NCBI GenBank assembly: GCA_009760855.2
Contig: WPIO01000035.1
Span: 1-64,000 of the forward strand
Direction: 5' to 3'
Source of the DNA: Cristatella mucedo
Lineage: Eukaryota; Bryozoa; Phylactolaemata; Cristatellidae
Length of the DNA stretch: 64,000 nucleotides
Below the pieces are notes generated by a model that saw only the letters and a program-made list of their open reading frames with translations, was not told the DNA's origin and did not search any database. The position numbers were made by a program, and so were the translations under genes. Position 1 is the first letter of the stretch, and every line of letters starts with the position of its first letter. Below, piece after piece: positions 10,047-22,091 of the stretch.

Positions 10047-13000
10047 TTATAATAATAATAATATTGGACTTGATGAAGTACACTCAGAGAACTCAATCTC
10101 TCTCTCTCTAGGCGCTTTACATTTGCTGAAAAGGGAAATGCAATTGAATGGTGAGTAAAATCATGCTTGATAAACAAACAAAATGAATAACGTGGTTAGG
10201 GGTGACATGCACAGGGTCAGCATGCAAATGTGGTTAGTGGCAGCATGCACAGTGTCAGCATGCATAAGCACATCAAGGACGAATCACAAGGACCCACTAA
10301 ATGCTGTCCTAAATAGGTGTGTTTTTAAATTCTTTTTAAATGTGGTCAGGTCAGGGGATGTTCTGACGCAGGTCAGGAGGGAGTTCCAGGCTTTAGGAGC
10401 ATACGAGCTAAATGCACGGTCTTCAAAGGATTTGAGGTTTGTACGAGGTATTTGTAGACTGTTGGATTCCAAAAAGCGGGCGGTACGATGCTTGGCCTGA
10501 TGGGGTAGTATATCTGACAGATAGGCTGAAACCGAAGAATGAAGGGACCTAAAAGTGAGCGACGATACTATGAAATCGATCCGTTGCTTGACTGGTAGCC
10601 AGTGCATGTCAGCGAGAAGTGGTGTAATGTGGCAACTGCGACGCTCACGACAGACAAGCCTAGCTGCAGAGTTTTGCACCAGCCGCAATCACCTGATCGC
10701 ACATGCTGGTAGGCCAGCTAGCAGCGAGTTGCAGAAGTCCAGACGGGATGTCACGAATGCATGGACCAACTTGGACGTGGTATCCTTATCTAAACAAGCC
10801 CGAATTTTAGCAATGTTATGAAGCTGAAAATAGGCAGATTTGACTGTGGAGCTGATATGGTCGTCTATAGAGATCGCTATGGAATATGACACCTAGATTT
10901 CGAGCTGATTCAACTGGAGATATGCTGGCAGAGCCAATTTTGAGCGTCAGCCTTTCCAATTTGTGAATCACACTGGGTTTGCCCATAACTAGTAAGTTAG
11001 TTTCATCGTCATTTAGTTTTAGAAAATTCGCTGCCATCCATGTGAGGATGTCATCAATACATGCAGCAAGTGAGTTGAGAGAATTTGAGGTGCTCGAAGG
11101 CTGGGAGGGATCAAAGTAAAGGTACAACTGAGAGTCATCTGCATAGAAGTTAAAGCCTAGATTGTGCTTGGCAATCACATCAGCACGAGGGAGAGTATAA
11201 CCTGTGAAAAGAACCGGACCTAGATCGGAGCCCCGAGGTACCCCATATTTCAGAGGTACCTCAGATGATCTTTGTCTATTCACGTCAATACTCTGGAGTC
11301 TCCCACTGAGATAGGACCTGAACCACTGCAGAGCAGTGCCAGTGATGCCCAGGCGAGATGAGAGGCACTAAAGAAGAACTTGGCGATCAATAGTATCAAA
11401 AGCTGCCGAAAGATCGAGCAAAACAAGCAGAGACACTCTACCCATGTCTGCATTCCTAAGTAGGTCGTTGTATACCCTAAGCAATGCTGACTCTGTGGAG
11501 TGATTAGCTCTAAAGCCAGACTGGAGCTTACTAGCAAGGTGTGAGGTTTCGATATATGAGTTTAGCTGGTCCGCCACGACCCGTTCCAGTGTCTTTGATA
11601 GAAATGGTAGAAGGGAGACTGAGCGGTAGTTGCTGAAGTTCTCTTGGTCTAGTGCGGCTTTCTTGAGAAGTGGCCTGACTACAGCTTTTTTGAAAGGTGC
11701 TGGGACATGACCTTAGGCTAATGACATATTAATGATGTTAGTTATGCATGGCAGCAGCAGATCAATGCAACGTAGGAGCAGGGCAGTGGGAATAGGGTCC
11801 AAAGGACTTGTCTTCTTTGATTGGGATACGAACTTCAGGACTAGATCACTAGTAACCTGCTTAAATGTAGACATTGTGGTGCAGCCAGGAATAAGGAAAT
11901 AGCATTGTAGTGGAGATGTTGTCATCGCAGGTATGGATTCCCTGATCTTTCTACCTTCTGCACAAAGAATCGAGAGAAGTGATCGGCTAGATCATCACAA
12001 GGATCATTAGATAAGGAGCTAATCTGGGAGCGGTTGAGGAGATGGTTGATCGTCGAAATCAGCATTTTTGGATTGTGCATCTGTGATTCAACAATGGTTT
12101 TATAAAAGCTAGACTTGGCCTTTGCTAGGATCAATTGGTACGACCTACAGTAGTCTTCATATGCCTGTCGATGGAAAGTCAGTCCAGATCTTTGGTATGT
12201 TTTTTCAAGCTTTCGCTTAGTAGACCTGGCTAGTTTAATGTCTGTGGTAAACCATAAGCCGTCTGGGCGGGGCGCACAGTGCACTTTGTCAGAGGTGCAA
12301 ACTCGTCGAGCGTGTCAGCTAGTGTCGTGTTGTAGCTATCTACCAATGATGACAGATCGGAGGGAGGACTGAGCAGCAGAGGTGAAGCAGATATTCTCGC
12401 ACGGACAGCATCGATGTGAAGGGTCTTGAGGTTTCGCGATTCACAGGTTATTTTAGAGGATGATGTGGGCACACCCTGTAGATTGAATGAGATCTGCATG
12501 TGGTCAGATAAGCAGGATTTGGTAATAATTGGTGATGACAAAGTGCAGTCGTATGAGAAAATCTGGTCGAGTGTGTGACCCTTGATGTGAGTAGGGCCAT
12601 GCACATGAGCCACAAGAGACAATTAGTCAGTCAATACACAAAATTCGGTTCTGAATGCGTCAGATAAGTTATCAAAGTGGACGTTGAAATTACCCATAAC
12701 GAGGAAGGATCGATTTCTTGCACACAGAATCGAAATGAGATCAGAGAAATTTGAGATAAAGGAGGGATTGGTACCTGGTGGGCGAGAGACTACTGCCACA
12801 ATTGGTAGCTTCTATTCGGATGAGACCAAGACAATTGATTCAAAAGACTACTTCGAGGGTACTGCAAATGGCTTTAAGTTGAATTTCGAGCGAAAGATAA
12901 TAGCAACTCCACCTCCAGTTTTGATCGATCTAGGGGTGTGAAAGAACGAGAAACTAGATGGGGTAGCGTCTTTTATTATCGGCAGTTTATCGATTTTAGC

Positions 13001-14180
13001 CAAGTTTCAGTTAGGGCGAGCAGGTCGATACCATTTTCAGAAATAAGGTCGCTTACTACCAGAGGCTTATTGCACATTAAGCGAGGATTCCAAAGGCAAG
13101 CGTTACGTCTGGCCGATGGAGTTACAACAGGCTGATGACTACTAAGTTAGGGAGATTTACAGTGCACATGAGCCACAAGACACAATGAGTCAGTCAATGC
13201 ACGAAATTCAGTGCTGAAGGCGTCAGATAAGTTATAAAAATGAATGTTGAAATAACCCAAAACGAGGAAGGATCGATTTCTTGCATACTGAATCGAAATG
13301 AGATTGGAGAAATATGAGATAAAGTAGGATTTGGTACCTGGTGGGAGATAGACTACTGCCACCATCGGTAGCTTGTTTTCGGGTGAAATCAAGACAATCG
13401 ATTCAAAAGACTACTTCTAGGGCACTGCAAATGGCTTGAAGTTGAATTTCGAGCGCATGATAATAGCAACTCCACCTCCAGTTTTCATTGATATAGGGGT
13501 GTGAAAGAATGAGAAACCACTCGGGATTGCATCTTTAATTTTCGGACAGTTGACCAATTTTAGCCGAGTTTGGTTGAGACCATTTTTTGAAATACGATCG
13601 CTTATTACTGGAGGTTTGCTGCGCATTGAGAGAGGATTTAAAAGACAAGCGTTAATTTGGGCCGCCGTAGTTATAACACACCTGATGACCACTAAGTTAG
13701 AGAGATTCACAGTGACGCATGTGGGAGAGCGTGCTGAGCGGTTCGAGACAGTGCTAGGAATACCAAACGAGCGGCTATACAGCTCGCAGTTCCCGCCAAA
13801 CGAGCGGCGTCTGAGCTGGCGGCCCGGCCACCACGGCGGCTGCTCCGCGGTGCTTTTCCTTTGTTCATGCATAATTCGCGAATCTTAGCAACATCATTAA
13901 CATCTAGGAATGCATTTGAACTACGAGGACGAAGCGACAATAGCTGCGCACGCTCATGACTAACACGCAGGTTACTAGCCGCCGGCGTAGCTAGGGCAGG
14001 CGCCGGTGTGGGAGACGCAGCTGCCCGAAGCGGTAAGCGTTTAGATGCCCATAGGCACGTAATTTCTTACGCGCTACACACGCTGTCCGTTCTCTTCTCT
14101 TATCTACTGGCGCTCCGGAGTTGCTAACGAGACGGCTACTACCGCCACATCCGTAGGAAGGCTCGCTCGCTTGTGTTGCC
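10047..14180 (-). mobile_element. LINE-A, near full length, with duplicated endonuclease
   Basis: The longest LINE-A copy. Reading 5' to 3' on the minus strand: a CpG-rich leader (about 14180-13720), an APE-type endonuclease (TGGGVAIIMRSKFNFKPFAV, then LPMVAVVYLPPGTKS and RSFLVLGYFNIHF), a second partial endonuclease copy, an inter-domain region (11922-12622), RT (11283-11925 with FRANHSTESALL and LDLSAAFDTID, then FYADDSQLY), the post-RT region to 10284, a 3' UTR and an ATT tail at 10047. Stops and frameshifts break it into at least eight frames. No ORF1 is visible. The 5' end is placed near the palindrome at 14181 but is uncertain. Confidence 0.88.
12602..13714 (-). repeat. Tandem duplication of the LINE-A endonuclease segment
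   Basis: Unit 12602-13164 and unit 13165-13714 align over their whole length. Each begins with CACATGAGCCACAAGA and ends with AGAGATT(T/C)ACAGTG or a close variant, and they meet with no spacer. The units differ by scattered substitutions, so the duplication is not recent. The third LINE-A copy (28757-31010) ends inside this region and does not show whether it carried the duplication. Confidence 0.85.
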
Positions 14181-14217
14181 TGTATACGATACGATACAGC
14201 GTATCGTATCGTATACA
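14181..14217. repeat. Perfect 17-bp palindrome with 3-bp loop
   Basis: The left arm TGTATACGATACGATAC (14181-14197) and right arm (14201-14217) are exact reverse complements around AGC. A further partial copy of the arm (TATCGTATAC) follows at about 14222. It lies at the junction between a minus-strand LINE-A and the plus-strand LINE-B remnant. Confidence 0.97.
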
Positions 14218-14339
14218 TGCATATCGTATACAGCGTAGCGATCGTCGTCGCCACAACTCGCTTGTGGCGACTCCGCTCTTCGACGCGTCGCCATCGTCGC
14301 GTGCGCGAGCCCCTACGCTCAGCTGAGAGGTCTCACTTC

Positions 14340-14976
14340 CCAGATAATTACCACTCGGCCGAAAAGTCTCCAACCTTCTTCGCTGAAAACATTTTGTACA
14401 TTCGTGCCTCAGTAAAGCCCCTTCCGACTTTTGCGGTAGCTGAATCGCAACCTGAGACCTTCGTTAAAAGAGTTTCTGCGGTTTCTGCATGCGACGTGGC
14501 TAACTCAATAAGTTCTAATAAAAAGAGCTCGTCTCCTGAAGACCCTATACCATCATCTCTGCGGTCTTTACTGGCAGACAGACTTAGCCCAGCCATTACC
14601 AAGATTTGTAACGTTTCTCTGGAAAACGAGGTCATACCCAAGTCCTTCAAATCAGCCATCGTTGGGCCGATACTTGAAAAGCCTGAATTAGATGTAGAAG
14701 TCCTTGCGAACTATCGCCCACCTGGTCACCTTCCTTTTTTGTCAGCGATTCTTGAAAAATTGTCACCGAGCTGCTGGTAGAACGCATTGAAAAGAATGAT
14801 TGGTCAGAAAAGTTTCAGTCGGAGTTTAAGCGGCAGCAGCACTCTACTGAAACTGCACTCCTTCGTGTAACCAGTGACATCCTAAGCAGCGACGATGAAC
14901 GCAATGTCAATCTGCCCTAGCGCAGCTAGACCTATCAGCTGCCTTCGACACCACTGATCACGATGTCCTACTAAGG
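14340..14976 (+). mobile_element. LINE-B reverse transcriptase, N-terminal part
   Basis: A plus-strand frame at 14217-14780 contains SSPEDPIPSSLRSLLADRLS, NVSLENEVIPKSFKSAIVGP and LANYRPPGHLPFLSAILEK. After a frameshift come KFQSEFK, QQHSTETALLRV and LSAAFDTTDHDVLL, ending at about 14976. This is RT of a CR1/L2-type LINE distinct from LINE-A. It continues after an unrelated insert at 15603. Confidence 0.85.
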
Positions 14977-15602
14977 CCCACGGAGTAGCGTAGCATAGCG
15001 CCAGCCTGGCTCAGTAACTGTAGCATCCAGCTCCCCGTTGGAGCGGCGGCTGACCTGTCAGCCAAACCTATTGTAGCGCCGTGGAGCAGTTGGGGCTCTC
15101 TCGCTGGGAGTGCGGAGTGTCACTTTTGAATAAAGGACTTTTGATACTCTATGAGGTATTTACTGCCTTCACGGTGGAAGCGGAGCCATAGCTTTCCAGT
15201 CAGGGTCAATGGTCTGGTTCTGGCTGCTCCGTCTTATTTCGCTCGTTCCCCACAATAGACGTAGGTAGCCTAAGTGCGGGACGTATTTCCCCGCAAGTGT
15301 GCTTGTGCTGTTGTGAGCGCCGCTCGGAGTGTTGTGGATAGAACTGAGCTAGACGCGCAGCGGCGTTGTGCGCTTGCAAATAAAGATCAGTAAAATCCCC
15401 TAGTCACGCGTCTCGCTTTCCAATTCATACCGAGAATTCACGACCCCTAGTAACGATAAGTAGGTCAGCGCCATAAACATTCGTTTCGTGGCGGCCTGCT
15501 CATTGCGCGTAGACGCTCACCGATCCGCATTCGGCCGTAGGCTACGCCGCTCGGTAAGCGGGAGGGTTACGCCTACTCAGCCGAGCCTTCGGCGTTACAA
15601 TA
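14977..15602. mobile_element. Insert within LINE-B; LTR-like features
   Basis: About 626 bp with no coding match interrupts the RT of LINE-B, and about 100 codons of RT are missing across it. Two AATAAA motifs (near 15130 and 15381) and a GC-rich composition would fit a solo LTR with a poly(A) signal. No clear TG...CA ends or target duplication could be fixed, so the identity is uncertain. Confidence 0.4.
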
Positions 15603-16705
15603 GGATATCACTTTTATGCTGACGATACGCAGCTGTATTTGTCATTTAACCGTCGGAATCTGCTGCAGCGACCGATAAACTGAATGCTTGCCTTACCGAC
15701 ATTACATCCTGGGTGTCGGAAAACTTCTTGAAACTAAATGATCATAAAACCGATCGGCTGCTCATAGGACACCCTAAGCGTGTGGCTGGATTAAAAGGCT
15801 TTGCTCTTCTGATATTTGATGCTGTTGTTCGACTTTCACCGCATGCTCGGAATTTAGGTGTCATTTTTGAAAGCTGCCTAACTTTAAAAGGTCCGTTCAG
15901 GAGACTGCTTTTATAGCTATCCATCACGTCCAATCCCTAGCTAAGATTGGGAAATGTCTTCCATGGTGGTTTGCAAAAAATTTAACAAGCTCCTTAGTTC
16001 TGTCTTGGCTAGATTATTGTAATTCTCTTTTGGCTGGGCTATCAAATAATGCAACTAGGCCACTGCAATTGTCTATGAATATGGCTATACGACTGGTTTG
16101 AGAATCCCAGAGGTTTGACCCTGTGTCTCCTTTGCTAAAAGAGCTAGGATGGCTGACGGTTGATCAAGGGATAATGAGCACAGTTGGATGGCTGACGGTT
16201 GATCAAGGGATACAGAGCAAAGTTCTTACGCACACCCACAAGGCCCGCCACGACTTGGCTCCTCCGTAACTAGCTGAACTGCTGCACCAGTCGCAGCCTC
16301 TTCGCGCCCTCAGGTCCTGCGTAGACAAAAGATTTACTGTTCCATCACTCCGCTTAAAGACTGCTGGCGACAGACGCTTTAGCTCTGCTGGTCCTAGATT
16401 GTGGAACTATTCTTCCCCAAATTCTTACTCTTGCTGCCGACTGCGGCGGCACACCCTTTCCAGCAAGAGGTCCTGAGCTGCTACTTCCAAGCTACTCACT
16501 ACATCAACTGCTGCTGCTCTCCTGACTCTGCTAGGCTTGTCACTTTCTTTTTGTTGCGCGAGACGAAGTCTGTTGGCTGCCGCATGCGTGCCGCAAGCCG
16601 CTCAGGCTGGGAGTGGGCTGGCTACAAAGTTCTTCTGCGTAACACCCCACACAGTCTCTGTGGCCTTGTGGGGTTACAGACGGAAATGCATTACGTTGCA
16701 TTGAG
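15603..16705 (+). mobile_element. LINE-B RT palm to 3' end
   Basis: It resumes with HFYADDTQLYLSF near 15610, then FLKLNDHKTDRLLIG (15725) and ARNLGVIFESCL (15847). The post-RT region ends with LAELLHQSQPLRALRSCVDK (about 16270) and a 3' UTR matching the copies at 47490-48110. A 42-bp internal tandem duplication lies at about 16149-16204. Several stops mark it as dead. The 3' end abuts a minus-strand hAT relic. Confidence 0.85.
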
Positions 16706-16714
16706 CATCTAGCC

Positions 16715-18560
16715 ATTGGAGATGCATCTGCCAATATTTTACGGAAGCCCTCTTCCTTTCGGAGAACGATGGTGTCTTGTTTAGTGCTTTCCAGCTGTTT
16801 AACTCCCAGTCTCGTCAGTTGATGTCTGCTGTAGGACTTCGCTGGTGAAGTTGACCTCAAACGAAACGTTGTAACAGGTAAGAAGCGATACTACGAATAG
16901 GAATTGTGCCACGTTATTGGCCCGTACTTGTGCTTCAGATCTCGCCATCGATCCATCCATCCACCCTTTCTTACTCATATCTCCATATATCAATCAGAGC
17001 ACCATAGACTTTGCCAAGGTTGAATCTCAGTCGTTTTCAAAGGATCAATTATACTTTCCAATTTTGTTTCACTTAGTGGTTTAACCCGTAAGATCACTAG
17101 GATCAGTCATGTGACTTATGAGGACTACCGATTATATGCTGAAAAAATTGGATATTTTCTGCAACAAAGCAAAGAAATTACCAGCCTCCAGGCAACTCTT
17201 TGCGGCATCCTTTACAACTAGCTTCAGGGAGTGGACATTGTAAGGTATATAGAAGGCACGTGAAATTATGTTTATTATCCTCTTCTGCACATCATTTTCT
17301 TTTCCGTGCCATGCTACTGCCTTTGTCATACCCTAGTACTCTCATGTTCCCAACATCCAATCCCACATGTTTGAGCTGCTCAAGCAGAACTTCAGTCATC
17401 AATGCACAGGTGATCTGTAACGGGATGAAACCAAGAAAATGCTCTCTGATTATCGCTATCAGTTTCACTTAAGTGAACAAAACAAATAATCATGCTCATC
17501 TGATCAATGTGGCTGACATCTGGGGTACGGTCCAGGATTAATGAACAGCATTTTGCTTACTTGGCTTCTTCAGTAATCTGATGTTTAATTGTAGAAGCTT
17601 AAGTCAAATATTAATTCGTTCTTGATGTCATTGCTGAGATAATATACATAAGTTCTTGTCAGTAATCTTCTGCGAGCGTTCCATCATCCGAGGATCAAAG
17701 GGGGCGAGAAAATCAACGAATTTGAGCAAGTTTCCATTCCCGGGTGCAAAGAACTTTTTATTTGATCATGAGCCCAAATATCCTTGCGAATGCAATGAGG
17801 CGCTATAAGACCTGTTTTCAATATTCCTCTTATTGCTTAATCTTCTGTTGACACGTCTATTCTATTGCCTTGCCTTCTGCTAGCCGCACCTCCGATTCCC
17901 CCAACTTGATAACTTTTTAGGTGTGATGGACTTTTCTCATGCGAAGACAAAATTTCAAGCAGATTTCTCCAATCTGTATGGCCACTTGCATAGACGAGAT
18001 GCTAGCCTTCTTGCTAAATAGCTTACAGCAAAATCAGAATAATACATCTCTTGATTTTGAATACATCAACCATAGGAGGCACATCTCCCCATTTGCAAGC
18101 CTTCTTTTGTACTGGATATGAGAAGGTTTTCTGTTGTGTGAATCTTTTGGAAAGTCAGAGGCATAAACCTGCTGAAGTCGCTTTGGCACAGTAATGTTTC
18201 TGATGTTATCAGAGGGGCATATGGCAGGGTCACTGCAATCCAACTGCACTTCAACTTGTCGCACTTGAAATGTATTGTCTGGATTATCATTTACCTCTGT
18301 CTGGGTTTTGTCTTTACTTGGAAGTGGGACTGTGGCTTGCTAATCTTCCTTATCTAGATATTTTCCCACTTCAATATTTTTTGTCTATGACTCGTCTGGC
18401 AGATGCTTTTTGCATCTTTAGGTATTTTAGGAATGAGCCCTTTTCTTCTGATTGCTCTTTGGCCTTGCTAGCTTTGCTTGCATGGTTTCTAGCCCCCGAC
18501 GGTTTCTTACTATTCATAACTGTCAATAGTTTTACACTTTTTTATAATGCTCTTGTACGG
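16715..18560 (-). pseudogene. TTF-type hAT transposase relic
   Basis: A minus-strand transposase in several frames, in family order: a basic N-terminus near 18500, KRLQQVYASDFPKDSHNRKP and LANGEMCLLWLMYSKSRD (18034-18264, the TTF-type zinc-finger region), GNLLKFVDFLAPFDPRMMER (about 17720), VLLEQLKHVGLDVGNMRV and LGYDKGS (about 17350), then FYIPYNVHSLKLVVKDAAKS (17240) and NFFALLQ. The tail, near 16900-16740, reads FLFVVSLLTCYNVSFEVNFT. Frameshifts and stops disable it. The C-terminal dimerisation domain is missing and the relic is cut off by the LINE-B 3' end. No terminal repeats were found. Confidence 0.85.
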
Positions 18561-19040
18561 TACCACTGGCTGTAGAATGAATGAAACCGAGCAAGTATTA
18601 CTATTGGAATATACTAACCTCCCGCTAGAAGCGAGTCTACTGCTGGTCATCCAGTCATCAGCAGCTGACCGATGCTACAAACGAAGTTTGGGCCCGATGA
18701 ACTTCAGTACTCCTCACATTGGCCGGGCCAGCAGCCTAATAGAACCGGCTTCCCTGGACGACCGCTGCCTGTCTGTTGGGCAGATAATAAGACAGTACAT
18801 ACAGCCACTCCTCAGCTGTTAGGTACCCCGAAATATTCTAGTACCGTGACAAAATCCAGGCACTGCCGGCTTCAGCTGCACTGCCAGTTCTATCACTGCC
18901 GGTTGCAGCGGTTTTCCCCGAATACCAACGTGCCCAAGCAACCTGGTCGTCGACCTGACTAAAAAAAAACCTAGAACTCACCACTTTAGTTTACTGCTCT
19001 CCCAACTGCACTGGCGCCACAATGAGCAGAACCCTGAAGC
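18561..19040. other. No gene recognised
   Basis: Short ORFs only. It may include the end of the LTR element that follows on the minus strand, but no terminal repeat was identified. Confidence 0.4.
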
Positions 19041-20250
19041 GGGCTCACAGAAACGCATATTCTCGCCTGCACCTACAGCGCTCCCGAAAACAGCGTTCTC
19101 CCCTCCGCCGGCATTCGAGCTGCCCGTCCCCTGTGTGACGGATGGTTCGAAAGTGCGTCACAAGTTGAAGTGCAAGTCCAAGTGAAAGTCCAAAAAGTGC
19201 AAGGGGCGCCTCTATTGCTCCGGCAAGAGATGCAGGTCGGACGCGGGGTGAAGCATACCATCGACCTCGCTTACCACGCCCTGGCCCTCGCTGATCACCA
19301 TGCCCTCGGACCACTGTCGAGAAACGATCGCTGGGGGAGGCTTCATGAAGACTCGTAGGCCGACCACATAGCGGGCTGTGTTAGGGTACGTATTCGCTTG
19401 TACGCAGACAAGAGGGCTTCTTCACTCATAGAAAAACTGCCTCCGGCAGGACACCTACTCCTCGTCCAGCCCAGTTGCTGGCGAGGTGTTGTACCGATAC
19501 TCCATAGTCAGGACATCCTGACTCGTTCGAGCAGCTATTCTCTTGATGGTCCTATGACTCCGCTAAACGATGCCGTTTTGCGAGGGGTTTTAGGCGCCGG
19601 CCGCGGTAGATGGGTTCAACGCCCCAACGGTTGCAAAGACCGTACAAAGCTGAACGAACACTTGAGCCGTTATCCATGAGCAACTGCAGCGGAGGACCTC
19701 GTTCTACATAGATTCTGTGAAGAAATGGATCGGCATCTCAGCGAGACTGCATGGGGCTTCGAGCTGCCTCTTGGCAGCCTCCGGAGAACCAGCGACAAAG
19801 GTGCATTTAGCAAAATCGCCAGCCACCTGTCCAGCCAACTGGTCCGAGTCTGACAAAAAACATCCACGTTTTCGCCTTCGCAAGGCGACGCGAGACAAAT
19901 TCCGTATAGGCACCAAAGCAATTCGCGATCAATGCTAACCTGTGTCTGATGAGCACCTCCCCATGCATTGAGCTCGTACCGGCTTATCCCCAGTCAGCAG
20001 AGATTGTAGCCATCTTCCATGGACTGTTACTGAATCTGTCTGAATCTCTACCTGCCTCAAGGACCAAGCCGTTGCCAGATTGAGTCCCTTGATGAGGGCC
20101 TCGATCTCAGCAAGGTTGATGTGGGCCACGTCATCAGCTTTTCGTGGCCAGGAGGCATCCTCTACTACACTTGCTCCTATATCCAGGCAATCGGTTCGAT
20201 AGATTGGCCAAGACATGAAGAATTGATGACCTGGATCTCTGCCGGCTTTA
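19041..20250 (-). pseudogene. LTR-retroelement pol relic (RNase H and integrase)
   Basis: The minus-strand frame at 19935-20216 contains VVEDASWPRKADDVAHINLA, then AEIEALIKGLNLATAWSLRQ and VEIQTDS, as expected for an RNase H domain. About 300 bp further, VERGPPLQLLMDNGSSVRSA (about 19700) and NRWGVEPIYR match the second half of an integrase core. The downstream part is frameshifted (near 19560-19480). The order RNase H then integrase is that of Gypsy-type pol. RT, gag and LTRs were not found. It is dead. Confidence 0.72.
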
Positions 20251-20789
20251 TTCGTGGGACCTTATGCCGTATACTAAGGCGTCCGTGCGGCGGCCAAGGA
20301 AGACTGTGCCAAGGTAAAGAATGCGCTGCTAGCAGCTACCTTGCCGAAATAGCTTTTAGTTTAATGCTACCCAACTGCACGTAGGCGAAAGGACTTTGAA
20401 AGATAAGGCTGCTGGACCACAGCTGGGCACCAGGCCGTTCTGGGGCCACATCCACCAGCTGTTCTACTGTGGACAGTGTTAGCGGAGGACAATACCTGCA
20501 TGTATTCAAGCCGCAATCTACTCTGCAAACATTTCGCACGGCCAGCCTTTGCTCCTAGACTGTTCGGATCATTCTTCATTGCGGCTTTCTATGATACCCA
20601 TTCAATGAACTGAAAAATTTTGCTATATGTCAATTAGTTTGGTGTTAGCTATTAACACATCACCAAAGGATAACTACTTTTTAGTTTTCTAGTTTCAATC
20701 TGGCGCCCTCCATACCCCTGCGCCCTTGGCGATTGCTTAGTTCGCCTAGTGGAAGCGCCAACCCTGGATAAAGTACTACTTCTTAATTA
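20251..20789. other. No gene recognised
   Basis: It may contain the degraded upstream part of the LTR-element pol on the minus strand, but no motif is clear enough to claim. Confidence 0.4.
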
Positions 20790-21610
20790 TTGGCTTGACA
20801 GCAGCCTTTCTGAGAGGCTCTGGGACCAACCCTGAGGTTTATGACATATTTGTTATGTTGGTTATGCTTGGCATGAACAGATATATGCATGCCAGATGTA
20901 GGACAGTAGGAATAGGGTCTAGAGGCCTAGTAGTAAACTTCGAGGTGAGACCACTGGTTGAGGCTTAAATGCAAACATTGAGTTCAAGATATTGAGGGAG
21001 AGCAGTGCTGTGGGGATGTTACTGGGGGGAGAGGAGTAGAGTGAGAGTTGGTATGCTGTTATATTGGGGATGGACTCTCAGACCTTATCCATCTATCTTG
21101 CTCACAAAGAAGCAAGAGAGGCAGTCTGCTAGATCACCGAAAGGATCGCCAGGCAAGGCGCTAACCTAAGAAGACGGTTCATGATCGGCATAAACATTTC
21201 TAGATTGTGCATGTGCTATTCTGTGTTTCTTTAATAGAAGCTAGTCTAGGCCTTTGCTAGGATAGATTGGTATGGTCTATAGCAGTCCTCATGTCTGTCT
21301 GCCTATGGACGGCCAGCCCTGATGATGCCTTGAGAATTATTTCTCAAGCTAGCTCTTAGTAGACGTGGCTAGTTTAATTTCTATGTTAAATCATATATCA
21401 TCTAAGAAAGGGCACACAGTGTGCTTAGTCAGAGGTGAAAACCCGTCAAAAAGACGACTACTGTCGTATTGGAGCATTTTACCAGCGAGGACATGTCAAA
21501 CGAGGATTGAGCAGAATGAAGAAGGTAATGGTTGAGCAGATGAAGAAGATATTTTCGTGCTGCCACCAGCAACGTCAATGGTCTCAACAAAAAATATGCT
21601 ACTGTAGACG
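20790..21610 (-). mobile_element. LINE-A fragment, inter-domain to RT start, very degraded
   Basis: It matches the minus-strand region 11640-12400 of the long LINE-A copy along its length, with many substitutions and small indels. Landmarks are the segments about GGCAGCAGATCAATGC, GGGAATAGGGTC and the GCCTTTGCTAGGAT motif. No frame survives. Confidence 0.75.
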
Positions 21611-21649
21611 ATAAGTCATCAGCAGCTTTTTAAGTATATATCTAATTAC

Positions 21650-22091
21650 GTGTCATCTATAGGCCTCGTAGGCAACGGTAGAAGCTTGTATTTTCGTAGG
21701 ACCACAGATAGAGAAGCTCATAGAGTGTGACGGATTCGCCAAAAGCTTCGCAGGACTGAGACAGCGACTCTGGACAGTTTCGCTGCAGGGGTTCACGGAT
21801 TTTTGAGAAATCAGAACTGCTGAAAACTATGAGCAGCTGGTTCAGGCTCTCGTAAAGAACTACGCTAAAATGCGATGCCGAATGTCCATAAAGTCCATGA
21901 CCTTGACGCTCATCTTGAAAAAAATCAATACGGACATGAAAGCTTACTCGGAGGAGCAAGACGAGCGATTTCATCAGGATATGCTTGACTTTAAACGACG
22001 TTACCAACGAAAGTATAATGGAAAAATGATAAGGGACTATATTTGGGGACTTGTTCGAAAAACTCATTTACAGAAATGGATTCAAATCTAG
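21650..22091 (+). pseudogene. Transposon-like protein relic, C-terminal part (FHQD family)
   Basis: The plus-strand ORF 21870-22091 contains KINTDMKAYSEEQDERFHQD, then MLDFKRRYQRKYNGKMIRDY and IWGLVRK. Upstream in a linked frame is QLVQALVKNYAKMRCRMS. This is the C-terminal region of the same widespread transposon-associated family as 6330-6860. Upstream text is frameshifted, so this is a fragment. Confidence 0.78.
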
